Positions 42,032 through 51,506 of a stretch of DNA of 64,000 bases are shown here, in pieces. Position 1 is the first letter of the stretch; each line of letters begins with the position of its first letter. The stretch is taken from positions 558,001-622,000 of the forward strand of contig NZ_BQID01000001.1 in assembly GCF_021602345.1 (NCBI RefSeq). Reading direction: 5' to 3'. The notes beneath the pieces were generated by a model that made no database searches, was not told the origin of the DNA, and saw nothing but the letters and a program-made list of their open reading frames with translations. The stretch is from Pseudomonas pharyngis (GTDB taxonomy: Bacteria; Pseudomonadota; Gammaproteobacteria; Pseudomonadales; Pseudomonadaceae). The position numbers and the translations under genes are program-made.

Positions 42032-44902
42032 TCAATTAGCTTCTTGCCCTCGTAATAGGTTGCCTAAGCCGGTTGAGTCCACCGGACGGCTGATCAGATA
42101 CCCCTGCACTTCATCGCAATGCTCGGCCCGCAAAAATTCCAGCTGTTCCTGCCGCTCAACACCTTCGGCTACCACTTTCAACGACAGCCCATGAGCCATC
42201 GCAATGATCGCCCGGGTGATCGCCGCGTCTTCGCTGCCCTCGCCCAACCCGCGGATAAAGGCCTGATCGATCTTCACGTAATCCACCGGAATCCGCTTCA
42301 GATAGCTCAGCGATGAATAGCCGGTGCCAAAATCGTCGATGGCCAGTTTCACCCCCAGATCCCGCAACTGCTGGAACGTGGCGATGATGCGTTCGACGCT
42401 GTCGAGCAGCTGGCTTTCGGTCAGTTCCAGTTCGAGGTAGTGCGGCGCCAGGCCGGTTTCTTCCAGCACCTGGCGCACCAGACTGACCAGTTTGCCTTGA
42501 CGCAGTTGATGCACCGACAGGTTCACCGAAACCCGGATCGGCGCCAGCCCCTGACGCTGCCATTCGCACGCCTGCCAGCAAGCCTGACGCAGGACGAACT
42601 CGCCGATCGGCCCGATCAGCCCCGTCTCTTCGGCCAGACCGATGAAGTCCCCCGGCGGCACCCGCCCCATGGTCGGATGATCCCAGCGCACCAGCGCTTC
42701 CGCCGCGTTGAGACGGCCGGTCCCCAGGCACAGCTTCGGTTGATAGAAGACCTTGAGCTGCTTTTCCTCGATGGCTTTGCGCAGCTGGTTTTCCAGTTGC
42801 AGGCGCTCCAGCGTGCTGACCTGCAGACTATCGGTGTAGAACTGGAAGTTGTTGCCGCCCAGGTGCTTGGCATGTTGCATGGCCATGTTCGACTGGCTGA
42901 CCAGCGCGGAAATCTCCCGGGCGTTGTCCGGCAGCATGCTGATGCCCATCGAGGCGCTGACTACCAGCTCATGCCCTTCCACGGTCAACGGCAGGCGCAG
43001 CTTGCTCGACAGTCGCGTGGCGACCCGCGCCAGGCTCGACAGGTTGCCGTAGGCGTCGAACAGTACCGCGAACTCATCGCCGGACAGCCGGGCGATGGTG
43101 TCGGCTTCCGGAAGAGCATTGACCAGACGCCGGGACATCTTTTGCAGCAACTGGTCGGCAATCTCGTGGCCAAGGCTGTCGTTGAGCAGCTTGAAGCGAT
43201 CCAGATTGATGTGCAGCAACGCCAGACTCCGACGCCCGCCCTGTAGCACGCGCTGATGGGCTTCGTGCAGGCGTTCGCGGAACAGCGAGCGATTGGCCAG
43301 GCCAGTGAGCTCGTCGTAGTGGGTCAGGTAGCGCATGCGCTCTTCGGATTCGCGGCGCGCCGACAGATCGGCGAAGAAGCCGACGATATGACTGACATTT
43401 CCCCGACTGTCGCGCACGGCATTCAATTGCAGCCACTGCGGATACAGCTCGCCGTTCTTGCGGGTTTCCACCAGTTCGCCCTGCCAGCTGCCGTGCTGCT
43501 CCAGCGCGTGGCGGATCGCGACGTAATGACGGCGGGCGTCGCGACTGCACGGCAGTTCGACAACGTTGCGTCCGAGCATGTCGTCGATGTCATATCCGGT
43601 GACCCGGCTGAAAGCCTGATTGATGGCGATCAGCGAGTAATTCGGGTCGAGAATCACGATGCCTTCGCTGGCAGCCTCGAACACCGTCGCCGCCAATTGC
43701 TGTTGGGCTTCCAGGCTTTTGCTGACGCTGATGTCACGGCGGGTTCCGACCATGCGGGTGACCCGGCCGTTCTCGTCGCGCTCCACCGCTCGCCCACGGT
43801 CTTCGATCCAGACCCAGTGGCCGTCGCCGTGACGCACGCGGTATTCGATCTGATAATCCTCGGTGCGCCCCTTCAAGTGCTCGATCAGCGCTCGTTTGAG
43901 CGGCGGCACGTCTTCCGGGTGCAGCCTTGGTCGCAGATGCCTGAGCAGCCCGGTGACGTATTGCGGGTCAAGGCCGAACAGTTCCTGAATCTGTGTGTGG
44001 TGAACCTCGTCGGTCTGCAGGTTCCAGTCCCACAGCCCCAGCTCACTGGCCTTCAACGCCAGGGCCAGGCGCGCCTCGCTTTTGCTCAGCGCCTGGTTGG
44101 CGACGTCCAGCTCTCGGCTGCGCTGGGCGACCCGATCCTCCAGCTCGACCTGCGCCTCGCGCAGCTTGCCCTCGGCGCAACGCCGCTGCTCGATTTCCTT
44201 CGCCAGCTCCTGATTGAGCTGTTCGCTGCGGGTTTGCGTTTGTTGCAGATGCTCGATCAGGTGCTGGTTCTGGAAGCGACGCAGCAAACCGCGATCGATC
44301 AACCGGTTGACCTGCCACGCCACCACGCTCAGCGAGCCGAGCAGAATCAGCCCGAGCCAGCCCCAGCCGCGCGCCAGTTCGTCACCGCCCCAGAACAGGT
44401 AGCCGATGGCCGGCAGCAGGCACGGCAAGGTAAAGGAAAGGAAGGCCGGAATACTCACGGCGTAAGCCACGCTGGCCGACAGGGTCGCGGCGCCGATCAG
44501 GCCGAACACCCAGGCCTGCTGCATGAAGTTGTCGGCCGGGACCAGCGCGATGCCGGCGCCGGCCAGGGTCAGGCCGGTCATGGTCGAGCCGAGCAGGAAC
44601 ATGCGCCCCCAGATCGGCTGGGCCTGGCGATCGGGAATCGCCGAGTCGAACGCGGCGACCTGAATCACCCGCAACGCCACCAGCGACAACAGCCACACCA
44701 GCCAGACGCTGACCACGAAGTAACGCTGCGGGCTCCAGAGCAGAGCGGCGCAGACCAGACCGTTGATCAACATGAACAGGGTGGGCAGCAGCGAACCCTG
44801 ATAAAGAAGGCGCGTGCGCTCGACCGCCATCTGGGTGGCGTAAAGCTTGCGGATCACCCGAGGCTCCACGGAGGGGCCCGACAGGTCGAAGCTGAGGGTC
44901 AT
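42032..44902 (-). CDS. Membrane-bound PAS-GGDEF-EAL protein (c-di-GMP metabolism)
   Basis: A 956-residue sensor and c-di-GMP enzyme. About residues 30-200 hold six or so membrane helices, then a coiled coil (about 220-290), two PAS domains (the first with GLWDWNLQTDEVHHTQ, the second with ASEGIVILDPNYSLIAINQA), a GGDEF domain and an EAL domain. The GGDEF site reads SGDEF near residue 605. The EAL domain keeps its catalytic set: EALVRW, SVNLSVHQLRQG, ELTES, IDDFGTGYSSLSYL, YVKIDQ, AEGVE and QGYLISRP, so phosphodiesterase activity is expected. The frame is open to 45106; MTLSFDL at 44902 is the likely start, with 44935 an alternative. It is divergent from uvrD, as at PA5442/PA5443. Confidence 0.88.
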   Translation of the reverse strand: MTLSFDLSGPSVEPRVIRKLYATQMAVERTRLLYQGSLLPTLFMLINGLVCAALLWSPQRYFVVSVWLVWLLSLVALRVIQVAAFDSAIPDRQAQPIWGRMFLLGSTMTGLTLAGAGIALVPADNFMQQAWVFGLIGAATLSASVAYAVSIPAFLSFTLPCLLPAIGYLFWGGDELARGWGWLGLILLGSLSVVAWQVNRLIDRGLLRRFQNQHLIEHLQQTQTRSEQLNQELAKEIEQRRCAEGKLREAQVELEDRVAQRSRELDVANQALSKSEARLALALKASELGLWDWNLQTDEVHHTQIQELFGLDPQYVTGLLRHLRPRLHPEDVPPLKRALIEHLKGRTEDYQIEYRVRHGDGHWVWIEDRGRAVERDENGRVTRMVGTRRDISVSKSLEAQQQLAATVFEAASEGIVILDPNYSLIAINQAFSRVTGYDIDDMLGRNVVELPCSRDARRHYVAIRHALEQHGSWQGELVETRKNGELYPQWLQLNAVRDSRGNVSHIVGFFADLSARRESEERMRYLTHYDELTGLANRSLFRERLHEAHQRVLQGGRRSLALLHINLDRFKLLNDSLGHEIADQLLQKMSRRLVNALPEADTIARLSGDEFAVLFDAYGNLSSLARVATRLSSKLRLPLTVEGHELVVSASMGISMLPDNAREISALVSQSNMAMQHAKHLGGNNFQFYTDSLQVSTLERLQLENQLRKAIEEKQLKVFYQPKLCLGTGRLNAAEALVRWDHPTMGRVPPGDFIGLAEETGLIGPIGEFVLRQACWQACEWQRQGLAPIRVSVNLSVHQLRQGKLVSLVRQVLEETGLAPHYLELELTESQLLDSVERIIATFQQLRDLGVKLAIDDFGTGYSSLSYLKRIPVDYVKIDQAFIRGLGEGSEDAAITRAIIAMAHGLSLKVVAEGVERQEQLEFLRAEHCDEVQGYLISRPVDSTGLGNLLRGQEAN

Positions 44903-45126
44903 AGGCAACGTTCTTGTTCTTATAAGTGTGAGCATGCGCCCGGAAACGTGGACGGAGCATACACAAGCCGAACCACTTGCCAAACTGCCCCAGATCATAA
45001 TTTCACCGAAACTTTTCCGCCGCCCAGCCCCCACCAAAGCCCTGAGCTCAGGCGGGCCAACGCCTGTAGCCGGTGACCGACCGGTCGTCACGGGCAGCAC
45101 TTTCATCGGCTAATGCAAAGCTCGGT

Positions 45127-45155
45127 TTGCCCGGGCCTGCGGCGCACCCTAGAAT
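45127..45155 (+). promoter_or_regulatory. uvrD promoter implying a leaderless message
   Basis: TTGCCC (45127-45132), a 17-base spacer and TAGAAT (45150-45155) form a good sigma-70 promoter. Start of transcription would fall at about 45162, the A of the uvrD ATG. No Shine-Dalgarno sequence precedes that ATG. Confidence 0.6.
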
Positions 45156-45161
45156 GCCCCG

Positions 45162-47345
45162 ATGCGCGATGATCTCTCCCTTCTGCTGAACTCCCTCAAC
45201 GATGCCCAACGCCAGGCCGTAGCGGCCCCCGTTGGTCGTCAATTGGTCCTGGCCGGTGCCGGCTCCGGCAAAACCCGAGTGCTGGTGCACCGTATCGCCT
45301 GGTTGATCCAGGTCGAGAACGCCTCGCCCCACTCGATTCTGTCGGTGACCTTCACCAACAAGGCCGCTGCCGAGATGCGTCACCGCATCGAACAATTGCT
45401 GGGCATCAATCCGGCCGGCATGTGGGTCGGCACCTTCCACGGCCTGGCGCACCGCCTGCTGCGGGCGCACTGGCAGGAAGCCGGGCTGAGCCAGACCTTC
45501 CAGATTCTCGACAGCGACGACCAGCAACGCTTGGTCAAGCGGGTGATCCGCGAGCTGGGGCTGGACGAGCAACGCTGGCCGGCCCGTCAGGCCCAATGGT
45601 TCATCAACGGGCAGAAAGACGAAGGTCTGCGTCCGCAACACATTCAAGCCAGCGGCGATCTGTTCCTGGCGACGATGCGCGGCATTTATGAAGCGTACGA
45701 GGCGGCATGCCAGCGGGCCGGCGTCATCGACTTCTCCGAACTGCTGCTGCGCGCCCTCGACCTGTGGCGCGACCACCCGGGCCTGCTGGCGCACTACCAG
45801 AAGCGTTTCCGACACATTCTGGTGGACGAATTCCAGGACACCAACGCCGTGCAGTACGCCTGGTTGCGTCTGCTGGGCAAGGGCGGCGACAGCCTGATGG
45901 TGGTCGGCGACGACGATCAGTCGATCTACGGCTGGCGCGGCGCGAAAATCGAGAACATCCACCAGTACTCTTCCGACTTCCCGGATTCGGTGACCATCCG
46001 TCTGGAGCAGAACTACCGCTCCACGGCCGGCATCCTGAAAGCCGCCAACGCCCTGATCGCCAACAACACCGGGCGTCTGGGCAAAGAGCTGTGGACCGAT
46101 GGCGGCGACGGCGAAGCCATCAACCTCTACGCCGCGTTCAACGAACACGATGAAGCACGCTACGTTGTCGAAACCATCGAAAGCGCGCTGAAAACCGGCC
46201 TTGCTCGCAGCGATATCGCGATTCTCTACCGCTCCAACGCCCAATCGCGCGTTCTTGAAGAAGCCTTGCTGCGTGAACGCATTCCGTACCGCATCTACGG
46301 CGGCCAGCGCTTCTTCGAGCGGGCGGAGATCAAGAACGCCATGGCTTACCTGCGCTTGCTGGAAGGTCGCGGCAACGATGCGGCGCTCGAGCGGGTAATC
46401 AACGTCCCGGCGCGTGGCATCGGCGAAAAAACCGTCGAAGCGATCCGCGACCATGCACGCCACAGCGATGTGTCGATGTGGGAAGCCATGCGCCAGCTGG
46501 TGGCCAATAAAGGTCTGACCGGTCGCGCCGCTGGTGCACTCGGTGCGTTTATCGAGCTGATCGAGAACCTCGCCGCCAAGTGCGCCGAGATGCCGTTGCA
46601 CCTGATGACCCAGACCGTCATCGAGCAATCCGGACTGATCGCCTACCACGAAGCGGAAAAAGGCGAGAAAGGCCAGGCCCGGGTAGAAAACCTTGAGGAA
46701 CTGGTCAGCGCCGCGCGCAACTTCGAGAACACCGAAGAAGACGAAGAGCTGACGCCACTGGCGGCATTCCTCGGCCACGCGTCGCTGGAGGCCGGCGACA
46801 CCCAGGCCGACGAGCACGAAGACAGCATTCAGTTGATGACCCTGCACAGCGCCAAGGGCCTGGAATTCCCTTACGTGTTCCTGGTGGGCATGGAAGAAGG
46901 CCTGTTCCCGCACAAGATGAGCCTGGAAGAGCCTGGACGCCTTGAGGAAGAACGGCGTCTGGCCTATGTCGGCATTACCCGGGCGATGCAGAACCTGGTC
47001 ATGACCTATGCTGAAACCCGGCGCCTGTACGGCAGCGAAACCTACAACAAGGTGTCGCGTTTCGTACGGGAAGTACCGAAAGGCCTGATTCAGGAAGTGC
47101 GTCTGTCCAACAGCGTCAGTCGGCCGTTCGGCGGCAACCAGTCGATGGGCGGCAGCAACCTGTTCAGCGGCAGCGAGATTCCGGAAACCGGCCTGAGCCT
47201 CGGTCAGGCTGTCCGTCACTCGATCTTCGGCGACGGTGTGATCCTCAACTTCGAAGGCGCCGGCGCCCAGGCCCGGGTGCAGGTGAACTTCGCCGAAGGC
47301 AGCAAGTGGCTGATGCTCGGGTACGCGAAGCTGGAAGCCATATAA
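45162..47345 (+). CDS. uvrD: DNA helicase II
   Basis: UvrD, 727 residues, a superfamily 1A 3'-5' helicase acting in nucleotide excision and mismatch repair. Walker A AGAGSGKT is at residues 31-38, motif Ia at FTNKAAAEMRHR, motif II DEFQDTN, motif III GDDDQSIYGWRGA, motif IV EQNYRST and motif VI VGITRAMQNLVMTYAE. The C-terminus has the Tudor-like tail GQAVRHSIFGDGVILNFEGA that binds RNA polymerase or partner proteins. Length is normal. The ATG at 45162 starts the conserved N-terminus (MRDDLSLLLNSLNDAQRQAV) and appears leaderless. I saw no LexA-type CTGTnnnnnnnnACAG site in the upstream region. Confidence 0.96.
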   Translation: MRDDLSLLLNSLNDAQRQAVAAPVGRQLVLAGAGSGKTRVLVHRIAWLIQVENASPHSILSVTFTNKAAAEMRHRIEQLLGINPAGMWVGTFHGLAHRLLRAHWQEAGLSQTFQILDSDDQQRLVKRVIRELGLDEQRWPARQAQWFINGQKDEGLRPQHIQASGDLFLATMRGIYEAYEAACQRAGVIDFSELLLRALDLWRDHPGLLAHYQKRFRHILVDEFQDTNAVQYAWLRLLGKGGDSLMVVGDDDQSIYGWRGAKIENIHQYSSDFPDSVTIRLEQNYRSTAGILKAANALIANNTGRLGKELWTDGGDGEAINLYAAFNEHDEARYVVETIESALKTGLARSDIAILYRSNAQSRVLEEALLRERIPYRIYGGQRFFERAEIKNAMAYLRLLEGRGNDAALERVINVPARGIGEKTVEAIRDHARHSDVSMWEAMRQLVANKGLTGRAAGALGAFIELIENLAAKCAEMPLHLMTQTVIEQSGLIAYHEAEKGEKGQARVENLEELVSAARNFENTEEDEELTPLAAFLGHASLEAGDTQADEHEDSIQLMTLHSAKGLEFPYVFLVGMEEGLFPHKMSLEEPGRLEEERRLAYVGITRAMQNLVMTYAETRRLYGSETYNKVSRFVREVPKGLIQEVRLSNSVSRPFGGNQSMGGSNLFSGSEIPETGLSLGQAVRHSIFGDGVILNFEGAGAQARVQVNFAEGSKWLMLGYAKLEAI

Positions 47346-47351
47346 GTCAAC

Positions 47352-47382
47352 GTTCGTTCCCGCGCCCGGCGCGGGAACGAAC
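47352..47382. other. Strong hairpin after uvrD
   Basis: GTTCGTTCCCGCG and CGCGGGAACGAAC pair perfectly over a five-base loop, directly between the uvrD stop and the ribosome binding site of the next gene. There is no T-run, so it may be a processing or partial termination structure. Confidence 0.65.
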
Positions 47383-47398
47383 ACTGGAGGCAACATCC

Positions 47399-47839
47399 AT
47401 GGGCTCGGGCTTCTTTTCCTCCTGGACGTTCTGGGCCCTGCTCTCGGCTACTTTCGCCGCGCTGACGGCCATCTTCGCCAAGATCGGCATCGAAAACGTC
47501 AACTCCGACTTCGCCACCCTCCTGCGCACAATCGTCGTATTGGTCAGTCTGGCCTTGATTTTGTACGCCACGGGCCAATATCAGTCCTTGGGATCGATCT
47601 CCGCCAAGAGCTACCTGTTCCTGTTGTTGTCGGGCCTGGGTACCGGCGCTTCATGGTTGTGCTACTTCCGGGCGTTGAAAGTCGGCCCGGCATCGCTGGT
47701 CGCCCCGGTGGACAAGCTCAGCGTGGTCTTCGTGGCGGTGCTCGGGGTGATCCTGCTGGGCGAGAAACTCGACCTGCGCCAGTGGGGCGGCATCGGCCTG
47801 ATCACCGCCGGTGTGGTGATGCTGGCCTTGCGGCGCTGA
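47399..47839 (+). CDS. EamA/DMT-superfamily membrane protein (single-domain, about 140 residues)
   Basis: A 146-residue protein with five hydrophobic segments forming one EamA half-unit: FWALLSATFAALTAIFAKIG, the central LSGLGTGASWLCYFRALKVG and the end helix LRQWGGIGLITAGVVMLALR. GTGASWLCYFRALK-GPASLVAPVDKLS is the conserved core of the small YwfM/EmrE-like EamA proteins, which work as homodimers in drug or metabolite export. GGAGG eight bases before the ATG at 47399 sets the start. It may be partly co-transcribed with uvrD, from which it is separated by a hairpin. The substrate is unknown. Confidence 0.82.
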   Translation: MGSGFFSSWTFWALLSATFAALTAIFAKIGIENVNSDFATLLRTIVVLVSLALILYATGQYQSLGSISAKSYLFLLLSGLGTGASWLCYFRALKVGPASLVAPVDKLSVVFVAVLGVILLGEKLDLRQWGGIGLITAGVVMLALRR

Positions 47840-48014
47840 TCCATTTCCTGCTGAACCTATCTCCTTTTCCTACAGACAAAAGTACATGGCCTTATTGCCC
47901 CGACCGAGCTGAACGTAACCTGTCAGGCAAAAGCCCGAAACACTCTCTCGCTAGCCAGTAACACTTCAGCTGTGCAACATGGCGCGCGTGTCTCCACAAA
48001 CGGGAATTCCCTTT

Positions 48015-48893
48015 ATGAAACGTTTTCTTAGCATCGCCATGGCGTTGTGCATCGGCCTGACGATGAGCCTCGACGCCAACGCCAAGCGCTTTGGTGGTGG
48101 CAAAAGCGCCGGCGCTGCGCCGACGCACCAGACCAGCCAGATGGCTCCTTCTTCCCCAGGCATGGGCGGCGCTGCGGCGACCGCTGGTGCTGCCGGTGCC
48201 GCGGGCGCTGCGGCCAAGGCCGGCGGCGCTTCGAAATGGCTCGGCCCTCTGGCCGGCATCGCGGCCGGTGGCCTGCTCGCTTCCATGTTCATGGGCGGCG
48301 GCTTCGAAGGCATGCAGATCTTCGACATCCTGATCATGGCCGTGATCGCGTTCGTGATCTTCCGATTCATTGCCGCCCGTCGCCGCAAACAGCAGGAGCA
48401 GTTCGCTCCGGCCGGCGCACCGATGCAGCGTGAAGTGTTCGAACAGAAACCAGCGGCGATGGGTTCGATCTTCGGTGGTTCGGCGGCTCCCGCTGCCGCT
48501 CGTCCGGTGATCAACGCACCGGCCTGGTTCAACGAACAGCGCTTCCTTGAAGCCGCCCGCAGCCACTTCCAGGCGCTGCAGCAGCACTGGGACGCCAACG
48601 AAATGGACAAGATCGCCGAGTTCGTGACTCCGCAAATGTTCGAGTTCCTCAAGCGCGAGCGCGCGGAACTGGGCGATGCCTTCCAGTCCACCTTCATCGA
48701 CAACCTTCAGGTACAACTGGATGGCGTGGATGACCGTGCGGACAAGACCATCGCCACCCTGACCTTCAACGGCGTGTCGAAGACCTCGCGTTTCGACCAG
48801 CAGGGCGAAGTGTTCAGCGAAAGCTGGAACATGGAACGTCCACAGGGCGACAACCAGCCTTGGCTGGTCGCCGGTATCCGCCAGAACGGCTGA
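48015..48893 (+). CDS. Tim44-like domain protein with signal peptide
   Basis: A 292-residue envelope protein: signal peptide or anchor (MKRFLSIAMALCIGLTMSLD), an Ala/Gly-rich stretch, one or two membrane segments (WLGPLAGIAAGGLLASMFMG and FDILIMAVIAFVIFRFIAAR), and a C-terminal Tim44-like/NTF2-like domain of about 140 residues (WFNEQRFLEAARSHFQALQQ; SWNMERPQGDNQPWLVAGIR). Bacterial Tim44-domain proteins (TimA-like) are membrane proteins of unclear role. The ATG at 48015 follows GGGAA; the frame is open to 47979. A bidirectional terminator follows. It probably forms its own unit. Confidence 0.85.
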   Translation: MKRFLSIAMALCIGLTMSLDANAKRFGGGKSAGAAPTHQTSQMAPSSPGMGGAAATAGAAGAAGAAAKAGGASKWLGPLAGIAAGGLLASMFMGGGFEGMQIFDILIMAVIAFVIFRFIAARRRKQQEQFAPAGAPMQREVFEQKPAAMGSIFGGSAAPAAARPVINAPAWFNEQRFLEAARSHFQALQQHWDANEMDKIAEFVTPQMFEFLKRERAELGDAFQSTFIDNLQVQLDGVDDRADKTIATLTFNGVSKTSRFDQQGEVFSESWNMERPQGDNQPWLVAGIRQNG

Positions 48894-48922
48894 TCACCTC
48901 CGACGTTTTACGCGCAGTAATG

Positions 48923-48948
48923 AAAACCCCGGCCTCGGCCGGGGTTTT
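48923..48948. terminator. Intrinsic terminator (Tim44-like gene), bidirectional
   Basis: AAAACCCCGGCC, loop TC, GGCCGGGGTTTT, 30 bases after the stop; T-run on the plus strand and equivalent on the minus strand. Confidence 0.9.
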
Positions 48949-49031
48949 CTATTTCGCGGTTGCATCTATAGCGAGCTACTGTATAAACCGCCCCATATGA
49001 ACCGCGCCATTCAAGCAAGAGGATCCCGGAC

Positions 49032-49439
49032 GTGGAAGAAATCATCGAACAACTGCGCGAAGCCAACGAACCCGTACCGGTTCCTTTGGAATTGCCTGAC
49101 GAAGACCAGTTGGTGGAAATCGAAGAAGAACTCTTCATCAACATCCCGTTCGTCTTCAAAGAGTTTCTGCTGACCGTCAGCGACGTGGTTTACGGCAGCC
49201 TGGAGCCGGTGACCGTCACCGACCCGCAATCCCACACCTACCTGCCGGATGTCGCCGCCAACGCCTGGGATGCCGGCGTGCCGCGCGACCTGATCCCGAT
49301 CTGCCAGGACGGTGACGACTACTACTGCGTCGAAGAAGACGGCACCGTGGTGCTGTGGTCGGGCGAAGAAGAGCTGATCACCGAAGAGTCCTGGGAATCG
49401 GTCTGGCACTGGGCGCGGGACGTCTGGCTGGAAAGCTGA
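49032..49439 (+). CDS. SMI1/KNR4-family protein
   Basis: A 135-residue, very acidic protein (many Glu and Asp) beginning at a GTG (49032) preceded by AGAGGA. The pattern PDEDQLVEIEEELFINIPFV and FKEFLLTVSDVVYGSLEPVT matches the SMI1/KNR4 (SUKH) superfamily. VCRDLIPICQDGDDYYCVEE-like and VLWSGEEELI strands follow as in that fold. SUKH proteins are often immunity proteins for nuclease toxins, but isolated copies like this exist as conserved core genes of Pseudomonas. No toxin gene is adjacent. It is convergent with the antiporter gene, ending 21 bases from it. Confidence 0.82.
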   Translation: MEEIIEQLREANEPVPVPLELPDEDQLVEIEEELFINIPFVFKEFLLTVSDVVYGSLEPVTVTDPQSHTYLPDVAANAWDAGVPRDLIPICQDGDDYYCVEEDGTVVLWSGEEELITEESWESVWHWARDVWLES

Positions 49440-49460
49440 AACGTCCATCCCCTTGGATGG

Positions 49461-51224
49461 TCAGTGCCCCGACGGCTCCTTGTGGTTGTCGAGGGTTTCC
49501 AGCAAGGCCACCTGCATCCGCGTGTGCACCCGGATGAACCAGCGCCAGAGCAGCGCCGCCACGGCGGCCGCGACCACGGCGATCAGCACCAGCAACTTGT
49601 TGGTCGGCAAGATACTGGCCGACAAGGCTGCCAGCAGCAGGAAAATCACCAGCAGCGAGATGATCGGGATCACTTCGGAGATCACCCGGCGCACTCGCTG
49701 TGTGTGACGCCCGGCCATTTCCGGCTTCACGCCCATCTCCGCCAGCAGCATCGACAGCGCCTTGAGCTTGCGATAGGCCGCGATCAGGAACGGCAACGAC
49801 ACCAGCAACGCCCCGCCCCAGATCAACGCTTTCTGCCAGCTCGGATCACTGATCCAGTCCTGCATCCAGATCGAGAGGCGCCCGGCAAAGAAAGCCCCGG
49901 CAAAGAAGATCGCGATCACCAGCGCCAGATTGACCCCGACCTGCAGCAGGATCCGCCGGATCATAGAAGCCAGCATCGCGCCCTCACCTTGCGGCTGAAT
50001 GCTGCGCAGCCACTCGCCGTACATCCCGAACACTCGGCCCAGGCGCTGCGGCATGGCGGCGGACAGCTTGATCGACAGCGGATCGGCAGCCCGGATCAGG
50101 TACGGCGTCAGCAACGTGGTGATCACCGAAACCGCCACGGCCACCGGATAGAGGAAGTTGCTGGTGACCTGCAGGGTCATCCCCAGCGCCGCGATGATGA
50201 AAGAAAATTCGCCAATCTGTGAAAGTCCCATCCCGACCCGCAGTGAGGTTCGCCCGTCATTGCCGGCGATAAACGCACCGAGCCCGCACGACAGCATCTT
50301 GCCCAGCACCACGGCGACCGTGATCACCGCGATCGGCCACGCGTACTGCAGCAGGATCATCGGGTCGAGCATCAGGCCGATGGCGACGAAGAAGATTGCG
50401 CTGAAGAGGTCGCGAACCGGCTCGATCAGGCGCTCGATTTTCAGCAGTTGCCGCGACTCGGCCATGATCGCGCCGATCAGGAACGCCCCCAGCACCATGC
50501 TGTACTCAAGCTTGACCACCAACAGGCAGAAACCGAAACACAGGCCCAGCACCGTAATCAGCAGCATCTCGTTGCTTTCGAATTTGGCGACGTAAGCCAA
50601 CAGACGCGGCACCAGCAGGATGCCGACCACCAGGGCGACAATCATGAACAGCGAGAGCTTGCCGACAGTGGAAAACACTTCGCCGGAACTCACCGTGCCG
50701 CTGACCGCAATGCTCGACAGCAAGGCAATGATGCCGATGCCGAGAATGTCCTCGACGATCAGCACGCCGAAAATCAGCTGCGCGAAGCGCTCGTTTTTCA
50801 TCTTCAGGTCGTTGAGCGCCTTGACGATGATGGTGGTCGAGGAAATCGCCAGGATCGCGCCGAGGAACAGCGAATCCATGGTGTTCCAGTCAAACCAGCG
50901 GCCGATTTCGTAGCCGATCCAGATCATCAGGACAATTTCGAGGAATGCCGCGATGAATGCCGTGGCGCCGACCTTGAACAGCTTGCGCAGGCTGAACTCC
51001 AGGCCCAGGCAGAACATCAGGAAAATCACCCCCAGCTCGGCGAGGGTCTTGATGGTTTCTTCATCGTGGATCAGGCCGAACGGCGGCGTGTGAGGGCCGA
51101 TGATGAAACCGGCGACGATGTAGCCAAGTACCACCGGCTGCTTGAAACGGTGGAACAACACGGTCACCACACCTGCGACCAACATGATCACCGCCAGATC
51201 CTGAATAAAGCTGATGGCATGCAT
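49461..51224 (-). CDS. CPA2-family monovalent cation:proton antiporter (KefB/YbaL-like)
   Basis: A 587-residue inner-membrane antiporter exchanging Na+ or K+ for H+. The N-terminus MHAISFIQDLAVIMLVAGVV and GYIVAGFIIGPHTPPFG, FLMFCLGLEFSLRKLF, ISSTTIIVKALNDL and GIGLSQ-like VGMGLSQIGEFSFIIAALGM are CPA2 hallmarks. After the twelve-helix core (to about residue 390) there are more membrane helices and a charged tail instead of the TrkA-N/RCK domain of KefB/KefC, so glutathione-type gating is unlikely. The start is ATG 51224 with AAGGAG eight bases before it, although the frame runs back to 51884. Divergent from a thioesterase gene. Confidence 0.88.
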   Translation of the reverse strand: MHAISFIQDLAVIMLVAGVVTVLFHRFKQPVVLGYIVAGFIIGPHTPPFGLIHDEETIKTLAELGVIFLMFCLGLEFSLRKLFKVGATAFIAAFLEIVLMIWIGYEIGRWFDWNTMDSLFLGAILAISSTTIIVKALNDLKMKNERFAQLIFGVLIVEDILGIGIIALLSSIAVSGTVSSGEVFSTVGKLSLFMIVALVVGILLVPRLLAYVAKFESNEMLLITVLGLCFGFCLLVVKLEYSMVLGAFLIGAIMAESRQLLKIERLIEPVRDLFSAIFFVAIGLMLDPMILLQYAWPIAVITVAVVLGKMLSCGLGAFIAGNDGRTSLRVGMGLSQIGEFSFIIAALGMTLQVTSNFLYPVAVAVSVITTLLTPYLIRAADPLSIKLSAAMPQRLGRVFGMYGEWLRSIQPQGEGAMLASMIRRILLQVGVNLALVIAIFFAGAFFAGRLSIWMQDWISDPSWQKALIWGGALLVSLPFLIAAYRKLKALSMLLAEMGVKPEMAGRHTQRVRRVISEVIPIISLLVIFLLLAALSASILPTNKLLVLIAVVAAAVAALLWRWFIRVHTRMQVALLETLDNHKEPSGH

Positions 51225-51506
51225 GGTGTGGGCTCCTTGAATGACGAGGCTCACGCAGGCATGGGAAATGTCTGGGCGAGCTGAGTAAAAATCCGCTTTG
51301 GGTGTAGGAATCGCCCTTGGGGAGGGGCTTTTGCAGGGTAACACCGCGACTTCCGGCTGAAAGGCGGTGCAATATATGGAAACAGATCGATTCGGGCGTG
51401 ACGGCGGCCAGTTGCCTGGCGTCCCGATAACGGTGCTTTTGAAAAGCGACCAGGCACCCGCAGAGGTGTTTCTTCCAGCAACCCTGCCTTGACCCGTGAG
51501 AACGTT

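Noticed and set aside
43256-45076. A 606-residue open frame opposite the GGDEF/EAL gene
   Set aside because: Antisense shadow of a gene with complete catalytic motifs.
44940-45161. LexA (SOS) box before uvrD
   Set aside because: No CTGT-n8-ACAG sequence was seen by eye in the intergenic region.
45048-47396. A 782-residue open frame on the minus strand opposite uvrD
   Set aside because: Antisense shadow of uvrD; same compositional artefact, and no ribosome binding site or domain.
49032-49439. SMI1/KNR4 protein as part of a toxin-immunity pair
   Set aside because: No toxin gene is adjacent and the neighbours are core genes; the composition is like that of its surroundings.
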